This document shows, one piece after another, positions 39,854-48,941 of a stretch of DNA of 64,000 nt. Below the pieces are notes generated by a model. The model was not told where the DNA came from. It ran no database searches and saw only the letters and a list, made by a program, of their open reading frames with translations. Numbering within the stretch: the stretch's first letter is position 1; each line of letters starts with the position of its first letter. Origin of the DNA: Pseudomonadota bacterium (lineage in GTDB: Bacteria; Pseudomonadota; Alphaproteobacteria; Rhizobiales; Tepidamorphaceae); contig JAEWYT010000199.1 of assembly GCA_023458595.1 (NCBI GenBank), positions 1 through 64,000 of the forward strand, in the 5' to 3' direction. The translations under genes were made by a program, and so were the position numbers.

Positions 39854-41446
39854 ATGAAACTGTCGTTCGCACGGGCTGCGCTGGCCGCCGCCCTGCTCTG
39901 GTCGGTCCCCGCCGGCGCCAAGACGCTGGTATTCTGTTCGGAGGGCAACCCGGAGGCGCTCAACCCGCAGATCGTCACGACGACGACGGGCCTCAACGCC
40001 GCCCGGCCCATGTTCAACCAGCTCGTCGAGTTCGTGCCGGGTTCTACCCGCATCCGGCCGGCACTCGCCGAGTCTTGGCAGATCTCGCCGGACGGCACCG
40101 AATACACCTTCCATCTGCGCCCGGGCGTGAAGTTCCACACGACCGCCGACTTCACCCCGACCCGCGACATGAACGCCGACGACGTGCTGTTCTCGCTGCT
40201 GCGCCAGTGGAAGGAGGACCATCCCTTCCACAACGTGTCGGATGCCGAGTACGCCTATTTCAAGGACATGGGGATGCCGGAGCTGCTGAAGTCGATCGAG
40301 AAGGTCGACGACATGACCGTGCGCATCCAGCTAACGCGGCCGGAAGCACCGTTCCTTGCCGACATGGCCATGCCGTTCAACACCATCCTGTCGGCCGAAT
40401 ACGCCGACAAGCTTCTCGCCGCCGGCACGCCGGAACTGCTCGACCAGAAGCCGGTCGGCACCGGTCCATTCACGTTTGCCGGTTTCCAGCACGACGTCGC
40501 GGTTCGCTACCGCGTCTTCCCGGACTACTGGGAGGGGCGGCAGCCGATCGACACGCTGGTCTTCTCGATCACACCGAACCCGGCCGTGCGGCTCACTAAG
40601 CTGAAAGCCGGCGAATGCCACGTGATGGCCTTCCCGAACCCCTCGGATACGCAACGCATCGCCGACGATCCGAGCTTGAAGCTGCTTCGGCAGGAAGGTT
40701 TCAACATCGGCTACCTGGCGCTCAACACCGGGAAGCCGCCCTTCGACGACGTTCGCGTGCGCCGCGCCATCAACATGGCGATCGACAAGCAGGCGATCAT
40801 CGACGGCGCCTACGGTGGGGTCGGCGTGGTAGCGAAGAACCCGGTGCCGCCGACGCTGTGGTCCTACAACGACGACATCAGGGACTATCCCTACGATCCC
40901 GCCGGGGCGCAACGCCTGCTTGCCGAAGCCGGCTATCCGAACGGCTTCGAGACGGATCTCTGGTACATGCCGGTGAGCCGCCCCTACAGCCCGGATGCCA
41001 AGCGCGTCGCCGAGTTGATCCAGGCCGATCTCGCCAAGATCGGCATCCGCGCCGACCTCGTCACCAAGGAATGGAGCGAGTACCGCACCAGCCTTCAGAA
41101 CGGCGACCATTCGATGGCGCTCTACGGCTGGACCGGCGACAACGGCGACCCCGACAACTTCATGCACGTGCTGCTCGGCTGCACGGCGGCGCGCATCGGC
41201 GGCAACAACGTGGCGCGCTGGTGCAACGACGAATACGATGCCCTCGTCACCCGCGCCAAGCTGAGCTACGACCAGGAAGTCCGCGAGAAACTCTACCGGC
41301 AGGCGCAGGAAATCTTCAAGGAAGAGGCGCCCTGGGTGCCGCTCGCCCATTCGGTCGTGTTCATGGCCGCACGCAAGGAGGTCGAGGGCTTCAAGATGGA
41401 CCCGCTCGGCCGCCATCCCTTCGACCATGTCGATTTGAAGTACTGA
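39854..41446 (+). CDS. Family 5 periplasmic solute-binding protein (DppA/OppA-like)
   Basis: A 530-residue exported protein with a signal peptide (cleavage near PAGA, about residue 22) and the cluster 1 motif LAESWQISPDGTEYTFHLRPGVKFH at the start of the family 5 domain. DppA-like proteins bind dipeptides, haem or other small solutes. A strong GAAGGAGG precedes the ATG. No dpp/opp permease or ATPase gene is adjacent, so it must either use a transporter encoded elsewhere or serve as ligand sensor for the kinase just upstream. Ligand unknown. Confidence 0.87.
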   Translation: MKLSFARAALAAALLWSVPAGAKTLVFCSEGNPEALNPQIVTTTTGLNAARPMFNQLVEFVPGSTRIRPALAESWQISPDGTEYTFHLRPGVKFHTTADFTPTRDMNADDVLFSLLRQWKEDHPFHNVSDAEYAYFKDMGMPELLKSIEKVDDMTVRIQLTRPEAPFLADMAMPFNTILSAEYADKLLAAGTPELLDQKPVGTGPFTFAGFQHDVAVRYRVFPDYWEGRQPIDTLVFSITPNPAVRLTKLKAGECHVMAFPNPSDTQRIADDPSLKLLRQEGFNIGYLALNTGKPPFDDVRVRRAINMAIDKQAIIDGAYGGVGVVAKNPVPPTLWSYNDDIRDYPYDPAGAQRLLAEAGYPNGFETDLWYMPVSRPYSPDAKRVAELIQADLAKIGIRADLVTKEWSEYRTSLQNGDHSMALYGWTGDNGDPDNFMHVLLGCTAARIGGNNVARWCNDEYDALVTRAKLSYDQEVREKLYRQAQEIFKEEAPWVPLAHSVVFMAARKEVEGFKMDPLGRHPFDHVDLKY

Positions 41447-41535
41447 CGAACGGCAGGTTCCGCTGGAATCGCGGCGCGACGGTGTATACGTTGCGCCGCT
41501 GACGACGCACGAGAGGGTCTGGAGGAACTCGAACG

Positions 41536-42288
41536 ATGGCAGACAGGATTGCCATGGTCACCGGCGCCGGCACGGGTGTCGGCAGGGCTGCGGCACTGGC
41601 GCTCGCAGCGTCGGGCCACGCGGTGGTGCTGGCTGGCCGGCGACGGGAGCCGCTGGACCGGGTTGCCGCCGAGATCGCCGCGGCCGGCGGATCGTCCCTG
41701 GCCGTACCGACCGACGTCACGGACGAAGGATCCGTCGCCGCCCTCTTCAAGGCGACGAAGGACCGGTTCGGCCGCCTCGACGTCCTTTTCAACAACGCCG
41801 GCATGGGCGGGCCGCCGGTGCTGCTCGAAGATCTCACGCTCGACCAGTGGAGCCAAGTCGTCGACGTCAACCTGACCGGCATGTTCCTGTGCGTGCGCGA
41901 GGCCTTTCGCATTATGAAGGGCCAGAATCCGCGCGGCGGCCGCATCATCAACAACGGTTCGATCTCCGCCCACGCCCCGCGGCCAAACTCGGCGCCTTAC
42001 ACCTCGACCAAGCACGCGGTGACCGGACTCACCAAGTCGGCCTCCCTCGACGGACGCAAGTACGACATCGCGGTTGGCCAGATCGACATCGGCAACGCCG
42101 CAACACCGATGACGGAGAAAATGCCGGCCGGCGTGCCGCAGGCCAGCGGCGAGACCAGGCCGGAGCCGACCATGGATTCGAAGCATGTCGGCGACGCGGT
42201 CGCCTTCATGGCGGGCCTGCCGCTTGACGCCAACGTACAGACCATCACGGTGATGGCCACCAAGATGCCCTTCGTCGGACGCGGCTGA
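41536..42288 (+). CDS. SDR-family oxidoreductase
   Basis: A 250-residue classical short-chain dehydrogenase. TGAGTGVGRAAAL at about 10-22 binds the nucleotide, NNAG is present at about 90-93, and the catalytic residues are in SISAHAPRPNSAPYTSTKHA (Ser, Tyr-x-x-x-Lys). It precedes a DMT exporter and the kdgK-eda pair on the same strand, so it may oxidise or reduce a sugar acid entering that pathway. The gap of 83 bp leaves co-transcription uncertain. Confidence 0.85.
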   Translation: MADRIAMVTGAGTGVGRAAALALAASGHAVVLAGRRREPLDRVAAEIAAAGGSSLAVPTDVTDEGSVAALFKATKDRFGRLDVLFNNAGMGGPPVLLEDLTLDQWSQVVDVNLTGMFLCVREAFRIMKGQNPRGGRIINNGSISAHAPRPNSAPYTSTKHAVTGLTKSASLDGRKYDIAVGQIDIGNAATPMTEKMPAGVPQASGETRPEPTMDSKHVGDAVAFMAGLPLDANVQTITVMATKMPFVGRG

Positions 42289-42371
42289 CCCGGCGGGGAG
42301 CGTTTCCACCAGCATTCAGGATAGCGGCGTGGGGGCAGCCCCGCCGGCAACTTCACGACGGAAACCGGATC

Positions 42372-43268
42372 ATGTTCGGCGAATGGCTCTGGGCGGTCTT
42401 CACGGTGACCGCCGCCGGCGCGCAGACGATGCGAAACGCCATGCAGAAAGAGCTGACCACGACCCTCGGTACGGTCGGGGCGACGCATGTGCGCTTCCTG
42501 TTCGGTTTGCCCTTCGCGCTGCTGTTCCTGATCGCGACCGCGACCTTCACCGGCACGACCCCGCCATTGCCGGGCGTGGAATTGCTCGCCTGGACGGCGC
42601 TCGGCGCAGGCGCGCAGTTCGGGGCAACCGCCCTGATGCTCGCGGCCATGGACATGCGCTCCTTCCTGGTCGCCATCGCCTACACCAAGACCGAGCCGGT
42701 GCTGGTGCTGATCTTCTCGGTCGCCTTCCTGTCGGAGATTCCGACCATGATGGTGGTCGCCGCCGTAATCGTCGCAACCGCCGGCGTTCTGCTGATGTCG
42801 TGGCCATCGAAGACGGCGAACCGCGAGGCCACGTTGCGCACGACGGTTCTTGGCATCGGCTCCGGCGCGCTGTTCGCACTCTCCGCAGTCGCCTATCGTG
42901 GTGGCATCCAGGCGAGCGACGCCGGTAACTTCATCGTCGCCGCCTCCACGACTCTGGTGATCGCGCTCGCTCTGCAGACGGCGACCGTCACAGCGATCCT
43001 GATCGCGCGGCGCCGAGATACCCTGATGGCGATCCTGCGCCTGTGGCGCCCGTCGATGACGGCGGGCTTCCTTGGCGCCCTCGCCTCGCAGTTCTGGTTC
43101 CTGGCTTTCGCCATCCAGCACGCTGCACCGGTGCGCACGCTCGGCTTGATCGAGATCCTGTTCGCGCAGATCGTGTCCCGGCGCCTGTTCAAGCAGCACA
43201 CGTCGCGCATGGAGGCCTTCGGTATCGGCCTGCTCGTGCTCGGCGTCATAATGATCCTGGGCGGATGA
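42372..43268 (+). CDS. EamA/DMT-superfamily membrane transporter
   Basis: A 298-residue inner-membrane protein with ten predicted helices arranged as two EamA repeats; the repeated boundary includes AIAYTKTEPVLVLIFSVAFLSE and a C-terminal TLGLIEILFAQIVSRRLF. DMT proteins usually export amino acids or metabolites. Its stop overlaps the kdgK start by four bases (ATGA), so it belongs to that operon. The link with sugar-acid catabolism suggests a role in uptake or overflow export, unproven. Confidence 0.82.
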   Translation: MFGEWLWAVFTVTAAGAQTMRNAMQKELTTTLGTVGATHVRFLFGLPFALLFLIATATFTGTTPPLPGVELLAWTALGAGAQFGATALMLAAMDMRSFLVAIAYTKTEPVLVLIFSVAFLSEIPTMMVVAAVIVATAGVLLMSWPSKTANREATLRTTVLGIGSGALFALSAVAYRGGIQASDAGNFIVAASTTLVIALALQTATVTAILIARRRDTLMAILRLWRPSMTAGFLGALASQFWFLAFAIQHAAPVRTLGLIEILFAQIVSRRLFKQHTSRMEAFGIGLLVLGVIMILGG

Positions 43269-44194
43269 CGGAAAAAACCCTCGATATCCTCTGCCTCGGC
43301 GAACCGCTCGGCGAGTTCAACCGGACCGCCGGCGGCCTCGTTTTCGGCCACGGCGGCGACGTCTCCAACGCCGCGATCGCCGCTGCCCGCCAGGGTGCGA
43401 AGGTCGGCATGGCGACTGCGCTCGGCACCGACGGCGTCGGCCGGTCCTTTCTGGAACTCTGGGCCTGCGAAGGCGTTTCGACCGAACACGTCGTCACCGT
43501 TTCCGACGCGCCGACGGGAGTCTACATGGTCGATCACGGCCCGGACGGACATCGTTTCTCCTACTGGCGGGCAGGCTCCGCGGCGAGCCGTATGAGACCC
43601 GGTGACTTGCCCGTTGCGGCCGTTGCGACGGCCCGGATCCTGCACGTATCGGCGATCAGCCAGGCGATCTCGCCGGACGCCTGCGATCTGGTCTTCGAGG
43701 CGATTGAGAACGCGCACGCCCATGAGTGCCTCGTTTCCTACGACACCAACCTGCGGCTCAAGCTCTGGCCGCTCCCACGAGCCCGCGCGATCATCCAGGC
43801 GACCGCGGCGATGGCGGACGTGGTTCTGCCGGGCCTCGACGACGCCCGCCAGCTGACCGGCCGCGACGAGCCCGACGCGATCGCCGACGCCTATCTCGAT
43901 GCCGGGGCGAAGGTGGTCGGCCTCACCCTCGGCGCCGAAGGGGCGCTGATTGCGACGGCGCAACGAAGGGAGCGGGTGAAAGCCCCTAAGGTGGAGGCGG
44001 TCGACGCAACGGGAGCCGGTGACTGTTTCGACGGCACCTTTCTCGCGGAGTACCTGCGTGGCGGCGACCCCTTCGCGGCGGGGCGCTACGCCGTCGTCGC
44101 CGCTGCGCTGTCGACGGAAGGCTTCGGCGCGGTGGCGCCTATCCCGACGCGCGACGCAGTGGAAACGCGGTTGACGCGGGAGGCACGTGGGTGA
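43265..44194 (+). CDS. kdgK: 2-dehydro-3-deoxygluconokinase (PfkB family)
   Basis: A 309-residue ribokinase-family enzyme. The N-terminal GEPLGEFNR and GGDVSNAAIAAARQGAKVGM and the C-terminal DATGAGDCFDGTF (GAGD with catalytic Asp and anion hole) are diagnostic. Because the KDPG aldolase gene follows with a four-base overlap, the substrate is very probably 2-keto-3-deoxygluconate, converted to KDPG. The start ATG is coupled to the DMT stop codon; the frame runs open upstream only inside the DMT gene. Confidence 0.88.
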   Translation: MTEKTLDILCLGEPLGEFNRTAGGLVFGHGGDVSNAAIAAARQGAKVGMATALGTDGVGRSFLELWACEGVSTEHVVTVSDAPTGVYMVDHGPDGHRFSYWRAGSAASRMRPGDLPVAAVATARILHVSAISQAISPDACDLVFEAIENAHAHECLVSYDTNLRLKLWPLPRARAIIQATAAMADVVLPGLDDARQLTGRDEPDAIADAYLDAGAKVVGLTLGAEGALIATAQRRERVKAPKVEAVDATGAGDCFDGTFLAEYLRGGDPFAAGRYAVVAAALSTEGFGAVAPIPTRDAVETRLTREARG

Positions 44195-44838
44195 CGGACA
44201 GCATCGAAACCGCTCTGCGCTACGCCGGTATCGTCCCGGTCATCACCATCGCCGACTCCTCCCAGGCGATCCCGCTCGCCCGGACCCTGGTCGAGTCGGG
44301 CCTGCCGGTGCTCGAAGTGACGCTGCGGACCGACGCCGGACTGGAATCCCTGCGCCTCATCAGCCAGAACGTTCCCGGCACAATCCTCGGCGCGGGCACT
44401 GTCCGCCACCCAACCGACATCGATGCCGCCGTTGCCGCCGGCGCCCGCTTCCTCGTCTCCCCGGGAACGCCACCACATCTCGTCACGCCCGCGCTAAGGG
44501 CCCCTGTTCCGTTCCTGCCGGGTTGCGCCACCCCGTCGGAAGCGATGGCCCTCGCCGACGCGGGCTTCGGCACCTTGAAATTCTTTCCCGCGGCCTCCTA
44601 TGGCGGACCGTCCGCCCTGCAGTCCTTCGCCGCCCCCCTGACGGGCATATCTTTCGTGCCGACAGGCGGGATCGGTCCGGACACGCTCGAAAGCTATCTG
44701 AGGTTGCCGAACGTGCTCGCCGTCGGCGGCTCGTGGATGGTGCGACCGGACTGGCTCGCCGCAGGCGACTACGACGCGATCGCGACGACGGCGCGCGCCG
44801 CCGCCGAGGCCGTCCGCACGCTGCGTTCCGGCGGATAG
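44191..44838 (+). CDS. eda: 2-keto-3-deoxy-6-phosphogluconate aldolase
   Basis: A 215-residue class I aldolase that cleaves KDPG to pyruvate and glyceraldehyde 3-phosphate. The Schiff-base lysine lies in TLKFFPAASYGG, the general-acid glutamate in LEVTLRT, and ILGAGTVRHPTDI and FVPTGGIG are family motifs. It starts with GTG overlapping the kdgK stop. It completes the lower Entner-Doudoroff steps and is followed by a terminator at 44897-44921. Confidence 0.93.
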   Translation: MTDSIETALRYAGIVPVITIADSSQAIPLARTLVESGLPVLEVTLRTDAGLESLRLISQNVPGTILGAGTVRHPTDIDAAVAAGARFLVSPGTPPHLVTPALRAPVPFLPGCATPSEAMALADAGFGTLKFFPAASYGGPSALQSFAAPLTGISFVPTGGIGPDTLESYLRLPNVLAVGGSWMVRPDWLAAGDYDAIATTARAAAEAVRTLRSGG

Positions 44839-44896
44839 ATCGATCGCAACGGCGCACCTCGCCCGGACGTCTCGTCGACGCCGGAAAACGCGCTCA

Positions 44897-44921
44897 CGCC
44901 CTTGGAAACAGGGCGCTTTTT
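44897..44921 (+). terminator. Rho-independent terminator of the kdgK-eda operon
   Basis: CGCCC (44897-44901) and GGGCG (44911-44915) form the stem around TTGGAAACA, followed by C and five T. It lies about 58 bp after the eda stop. Confidence 0.75.
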
Positions 44922-44959
44922 CAATCTCCGAACAAAAACGGCTTTTCCGAACAGTAAAA

Positions 44960-44988
44960 TTGACCACCAAGGCCAAGGGTCATAGTTT
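44960..44988 (+). promoter_or_regulatory. Promoter of the livKHMGF-type operon
   Basis: TTGACC (44960-44965) and TAGTTT (44983-44988) are separated by 17 bp and lie about 40 bp before the ATG of the binding-protein gene, which has a GAGGGAG ribosome-binding site. The surrounding sequence is AT-rich. Confidence 0.55.
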
Positions 44989-45029
44989 GAGTGCAAAATT
45001 ACAGACAAACGCCACCGAGGGAGAAAACC

Positions 45030-46205
45030 ATGTGGAAGACTAAAGCACTCGCCCTGGCTCTTGCAGCCGGCCTCGCCGGTTTTGGCAGCGCCCAGGCGGA
45101 GGACACGGTCAAGATCGGTGTGATCCTGCCTCTGACCGGCCCCTTCGCCGACACCGGCATCCAAGTCGACAACGGCATCAAGCTTTTCATGAAGGAAAAC
45201 GGTGACACCGTCGCCGGCAAGAAGGTCGAAATCATCACCAAGGACGTGGGCGGCATCGCGCCCGACGTCGCCAAGCGCCTCGCCCAGGAACTGGTCGTGC
45301 GCGACAAGGTCGACATCCTCGCCGGCTTCGCGCTGACGCCGAATGCGCTCGCCGTCGGCCCGATCTCCGAGGAAGCCAAGAAGTTCATGGTCGTCATGAA
45401 CGCCGCCACCTCGATCATCACGACCAAGTCGCCGTACATGACGCGCACCTCGATGACCACCCCGATGGTCAACGAGGTGCTCGGAAAGTGGGCCTACGAC
45501 AACGGCGTCAAGGAAGCCTACACGATCAACGCGGACTACGGTCCGGGCAACGACGCCCAGGCCGCCTTCCAGCGCGCCTTCGAGGCCGCCGGCGGCAAGA
45601 TCGTCGGCGCCGACAAGACCCCGGTCGCCAATCCGGATTTCGCCGCTTTCGTGCAGCGCGCCAAGGACGCCAACCCGCAGGGCATCTGGGTGTTCATCCC
45701 GGGCGGCGCTCAGCCCGCGGCTCTCGGCAAGGCGCTCGCCGAGCGCGGCCTGACGCCGGCGAACACCAAGATCATGGCCCAGGGCGAACTCACCCTCGAC
45801 GAGGCACTCGCCTCGATGGGCGACAGCGCGCTCGGCATCATCACGGGCTTCCACTACGACTACAATCACCAGTCGGAGAAGAACGCCGACTTCGTGAAGG
45901 CCTATCGCGAGATGTTCAGCCGCAATCCGGACATCTACTCCATCGGCGGCTATGACGGCATGCATGTCATCTACGAGGCGCTGAAGAAGACCGACGGCAA
46001 TACCGACGGCCAGGCGCTGATCGATGCCGCCAAGGGCATGTCCTGGGAAAGCCCCCGGGGCCCCATGTCTATCGACCCGGAGACCCGCGACGTGATCGAG
46101 GACATCTACATCCGCAAGGTCGAGAAGGATGCCAACGGCAACCTCGTGAACGTCGAGTTCGACAAGGTCGAGGCCGTCAAGGATCCGGTCAAGGCGCGGA
46201 TGTGA
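45030..46205 (+). CDS. Branched-chain amino acid-type periplasmic binding protein (LivK-like)
   Basis: A 391-residue type I periplasmic binding protein with a clear signal peptide (cleavage after GSAQA, about residue 23). The mature start EDTVKIGVILPLTGPFADTG and NDAQAAFQRAFEAAGG are typical of the Liv/HAAT family. Ligand could be a branched-chain amino acid, amide or aromatic acid; Liv-type systems near pobA-like genes sometimes carry aromatic compounds, but the sequence does not decide this. First gene of a five-gene importer operon with its own promoter. Confidence 0.9.
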   Translation: MWKTKALALALAAGLAGFGSAQAEDTVKIGVILPLTGPFADTGIQVDNGIKLFMKENGDTVAGKKVEIITKDVGGIAPDVAKRLAQELVVRDKVDILAGFALTPNALAVGPISEEAKKFMVVMNAATSIITTKSPYMTRTSMTTPMVNEVLGKWAYDNGVKEAYTINADYGPGNDAQAAFQRAFEAAGGKIVGADKTPVANPDFAAFVQRAKDANPQGIWVFIPGGAQPAALGKALAERGLTPANTKIMAQGELTLDEALASMGDSALGIITGFHYDYNHQSEKNADFVKAYREMFSRNPDIYSIGGYDGMHVIYEALKKTDGNTDGQALIDAAKGMSWESPRGPMSIDPETRDVIEDIYIRKVEKDANGNLVNVEFDKVEAVKDPVKARM

Positions 46206-46223
46206 TCCGCAACCGATCAGAAT

Positions 46224-46250
46224 GGCGGCCGGGCCTCAGGCCCGGTCGCC
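46224..46250 (+). terminator. Hairpin between the binding protein and permease genes
   Basis: GGCGGCCGGGCCT pairs with AGGCCCGGTCGCC around a one-base centre, forming a very stable stem 19 bp after the stop. With no T-run it is better seen as a 3' stabiliser or partial terminator that raises the level of binding protein over the membrane subunits. Confidence 0.55.
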
Positions 46251-46288
46251 GCATCGCCTAGAGCAACACGCAGAACGGGCAGCGGGGC

Positions 46289-47155
46289 ATGGGCGCGCAG
46301 ATCCTGGGCGTTCTTTTCGACGGGTTCGCCTACGGCATGCTTCTTTTCCTGCTGTCGGTCGGCCTGTCGGTGACGCTCGGGCTGATGAACTTCATCAACC
46401 TCGCCCACAGCGCCTTCGCCATGATCGGCGGCTACGTCGCCGTCACCATGATGAACCGGTACGGCTGGCCGTTCCTCGGCGCGCTGCCGGTCGCCTTCCT
46501 CGGCGCGGCTGTCGTCAGCGTCGTCCTCGAACGAACGCTTTTCCGCAGGCTCTACAAATCCGATCCGCTCCAGCAGGTGCTGTTCACGATCGGCCTCGTC
46601 TTTGTGATTTCCGCAGCCGCCGCCTACCTGTTCACAACTGCCGTCCAGCCGGTGCGGGTGCCGGACTACCTGCGCGGCTCGGTCGAGGCTCTCGGCTTCA
46701 ATTTTGGCGTCTACCGCATGTTCCTGATCGCGGTTGCCCTCGTCATCACCGCGTTCCTGGTGATCGGCCTCGAATACACCCGTTTCGGCGCGATGGTGCG
46801 CGCCTCGGTCGACAACCAGCGCATGGCGAGCGGCCTCGGCATCAATGTCGAGACGGTATTCGCGATCACCTTCGCGCTCGGCAGCGGGCTGGCGGGACTG
46901 GGGGGCGCCCTGTCGATCGAAATCGTCGGCCTCGATCCTTCCTTCGCTTTCCACTACCTCGTCTACATGCTGATCGTGGTCGCCGTCGGAGGCCTCGGCT
47001 CGATCCGCGGCTCCTTCGTCGCCGCCACGCTGCTCGGCATTGGCGACATTGCCGGCAAGTACTACATCCCGGACCTCGGAGCCTTCCTGATCTACGTGCT
47101 GATGATCGGCATCCTGTTCTTCGTTCCCCTGGGCCTGTTCGGGAAACGGGCATGA
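46289..47155 (+). CDS. livH: Branched-chain amino acid-type permease (LivH-like)
   Basis: A 288-residue inner-membrane permease with about eight helices. LGLMNFINLAHSAFAMIGGYVA and the cytoplasmic loop YTRFGAMVRASVDNQRMASGLGIN are hallmarks of LivH. Its TGA overlaps the LivM ATG (ATGA). It forms the transmembrane channel with LivM. Confidence 0.9.
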   Translation: MGAQILGVLFDGFAYGMLLFLLSVGLSVTLGLMNFINLAHSAFAMIGGYVAVTMMNRYGWPFLGALPVAFLGAAVVSVVLERTLFRRLYKSDPLQQVLFTIGLVFVISAAAAYLFTTAVQPVRVPDYLRGSVEALGFNFGVYRMFLIAVALVITAFLVIGLEYTRFGAMVRASVDNQRMASGLGINVETVFAITFALGSGLAGLGGALSIEIVGLDPSFAFHYLVYMLIVVAVGGLGSIRGSFVAATLLGIGDIAGKYYIPDLGAFLIYVLMIGILFFVPLGLFGKRA

Positions 47156-48174
47156 CGACGGGAAGCCAGACCACTGCCAACACAGAGCCGGCATCGCCGG
47201 CCGTCAGCCCGCACGACTTCCTCAGGCGCCAGACCCGCTGGACCGTCTTCGAGATTGCTTTCTGGCTCGCCGCGCTTACACCGTTCTTCCTGTTTCCGAC
47301 CTATTTGAGTCTTGCGAGCCAGATCGCGATCACTGGCCTGTTCGCCGTGTCGCTCGACCTGATCCTCGGCTATGCCGGCATCATCTCGCTCGGCCACGCG
47401 GTATTCTTCGGAGTCGGCGCCTACACTGCCGGCATCATTTCCAAATTCGGCTGGGGCGAACCGATCAGCGGGCTGTTCATCGCAGCCTTCGCCGCCGCGA
47501 TCGTCGGCTACGTCACCAGTTTCGTCATCGTGCGCGTGCAGCATCTCGCGCTTCTGATGATCACGCTCGGACTCGGCTTCATCGCGGTCGAGATCGCCAA
47601 CAAGGCCGCCTGGCTGACCGGCGGTGCCGATGGCCTGCAGGGCGTCGACACATGGCCGATCCTTGGCATCTGGAGCTTCGACCTTTGGGGCAGGACCGCC
47701 TACGGTTACGCCCTGGTCGTGCTGTTCATTCTGTTCGTCGTTTCGCGCCGGCTGGTGCATTCCCCCTTCGGCCTGTCGCTGCGCGGGATCCGCGAGAACG
47801 CGACGCGCATGCCAGCGGTCGGCGCGCCGAACCAGCGCCGCCTGCAGAAGGTCTATGTGATCTCGGCAGCGATCGCCGGCGTCGCCGGCGCCCTTCTGAC
47901 CCAGACGACCAACTTCGCCTCGCTCGAGGTTCTCGGCTTCCAGCGCTCGGCCGACCTCGCCGTGATGCTGATCCTCGGCGGCACCGGACGGCTCTACGGC
48001 GCGATCGTCGGCGCCCTCATCTTCATGGTCGCCCGCGACCAGCTCGCCGACATAAACCCGCAATACTGGTACTTCTGGATCGGCCTCCTGCTGATGGCGG
48101 TGGTGCTGTTCATGCCCGACGGGGTTCTCGGGGGCTTGAGCCGGCTCGTCCCCGGGCGATGGAGAAAGCCATGA
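47152..48174 (+). CDS. livM: Branched-chain amino acid-type permease (LivM-like)
   Basis: A 340-residue permease with an N-terminal cytoplasmic extension of about 30 residues, about nine helices, and the family motifs LILGYAGIISLGHAVFFGVGAY and SLRGIRENATRMPAVGAPNQR. The start at 47152 is coupled to the livH stop and its own stop overlaps the livG start (ATGA). The reading frame continues far upstream only because it overlaps livH. Confidence 0.9.
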   Translation: MTTGSQTTANTEPASPAVSPHDFLRRQTRWTVFEIAFWLAALTPFFLFPTYLSLASQIAITGLFAVSLDLILGYAGIISLGHAVFFGVGAYTAGIISKFGWGEPISGLFIAAFAAAIVGYVTSFVIVRVQHLALLMITLGLGFIAVEIANKAAWLTGGADGLQGVDTWPILGIWSFDLWGRTAYGYALVVLFILFVVSRRLVHSPFGLSLRGIRENATRMPAVGAPNQRRLQKVYVISAAIAGVAGALLTQTTNFASLEVLGFQRSADLAVMLILGGTGRLYGAIVGALIFMVARDQLADINPQYWYFWIGLLLMAVVLFMPDGVLGGLSRLVPGRWRKP

Positions 48175-48941
48175 GCGAGTTCGCCCTGGCCACCCGAGGC
48201 CTCAACAGGCAGTTCGGCTCGCTGAGGGTCGCCCAGTCGATCGACATCAGCTTGCCCAAGGGCGCCCGCTACGCGCTGATCGGCCCGAACGGCGCCGGCA
48301 AGACGACGCTGATCAATATGATCACCGGCATGCTGCGCCCCGATTCCGGCCGGATTCTGCTCGGCGGCGAGGACATCACCGCGCTGAAGCCCGACGCCCG
48401 CGTCAAACGCGGCCTCGCCCGCACTTTCCAGATCAATACCCTGTTCCCACACCTGACCGCCCTTGAATCCGTGACGCTCGCCGTCTGTGAGCGCCGCGGC
48501 GAGGCCGGCAACTGGTGGCGTCAGCTGCCGAAGTACGGCGACGCGGTCGACGAGTCCTACGAGATCCTGTCCTCGATGCAGCTTGCATCCGTCTGCCTCA
48601 GGCCCACGCACAAGCTCGCCTACGGCCAGCAAAGGCTTCTGGAGATCGCGCTGGCGCTCGCCACGAGGCCGAAGGTGCTGCTGCTCGATGAGCCCGCCGC
48701 CGGCGTGCCGAAAAGCGAAAGCTCGGAGCTGTTCGAGGCGATCGCCCGACTGCCCGACGACATGACGGTGCTTTTCATCGAGCACGACATGAATATCGTC
48801 TTCCGCTTCGCCTCGCGCATCATCGTCCTCGTCGGCGGGGCGACGCTCGTGGAGGGCACACCGCAGGAAATCGCCGCCGACCCGAAGGTCCGCGAGGTTT
48901 ATCTCGGCAGTTCCCATCATGCGGGAGCCCATCATGGCTGA
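48171..48941 (+). CDS. livG: Branched-chain amino acid-type ABC ATPase (LivG-like)
   Basis: A 256-residue ATPase. It has Walker A GPNGAGKTT, LARTFQINTLFPHLT typical of LivG, a signature region KLAYGQQRLLEIALALA (YGQQR in place of LSGGQ, normal for LivG) and Walker B LLLDEPAAGVPKSE; the last is slightly unusual, because most LivG have GLNP after the Ala-Ala. It is translationally coupled to livM and overlaps livF by a few bases. Confidence 0.9.
   Translation: MSEFALATRGLNRQFGSLRVAQSIDISLPKGARYALIGPNGAGKTTLINMITGMLRPDSGRILLGGEDITALKPDARVKRGLARTFQINTLFPHLTALESVTLAVCERRGEAGNWWRQLPKYGDAVDESYEILSSMQLASVCLRPTHKLAYGQQRLLEIALALATRPKVLLLDEPAAGVPKSESSELFEAIARLPDDMTVLFIEHDMNIVFRFASRIIVLVGGATLVEGTPQEIAADPKVREVYLGSSHHAGAHHG

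Noticed and set aside
37597..40233. Long minus-strand open frame opposite the large sensor kinase
   Set aside because: No recognisable motif, and the plus strand encodes a complete kinase with signal, HAMP and catalytic boxes. Similar long shadows (for example 35424-37499, 19785-21734 and 58574-60817) were rejected for the same reason.
48171..48941. Defective LivG because LSGGQ is not seen
   Set aside because: YGQQRLLEIA at the signature position is the normal LivG variant; Walker A and B are intact.
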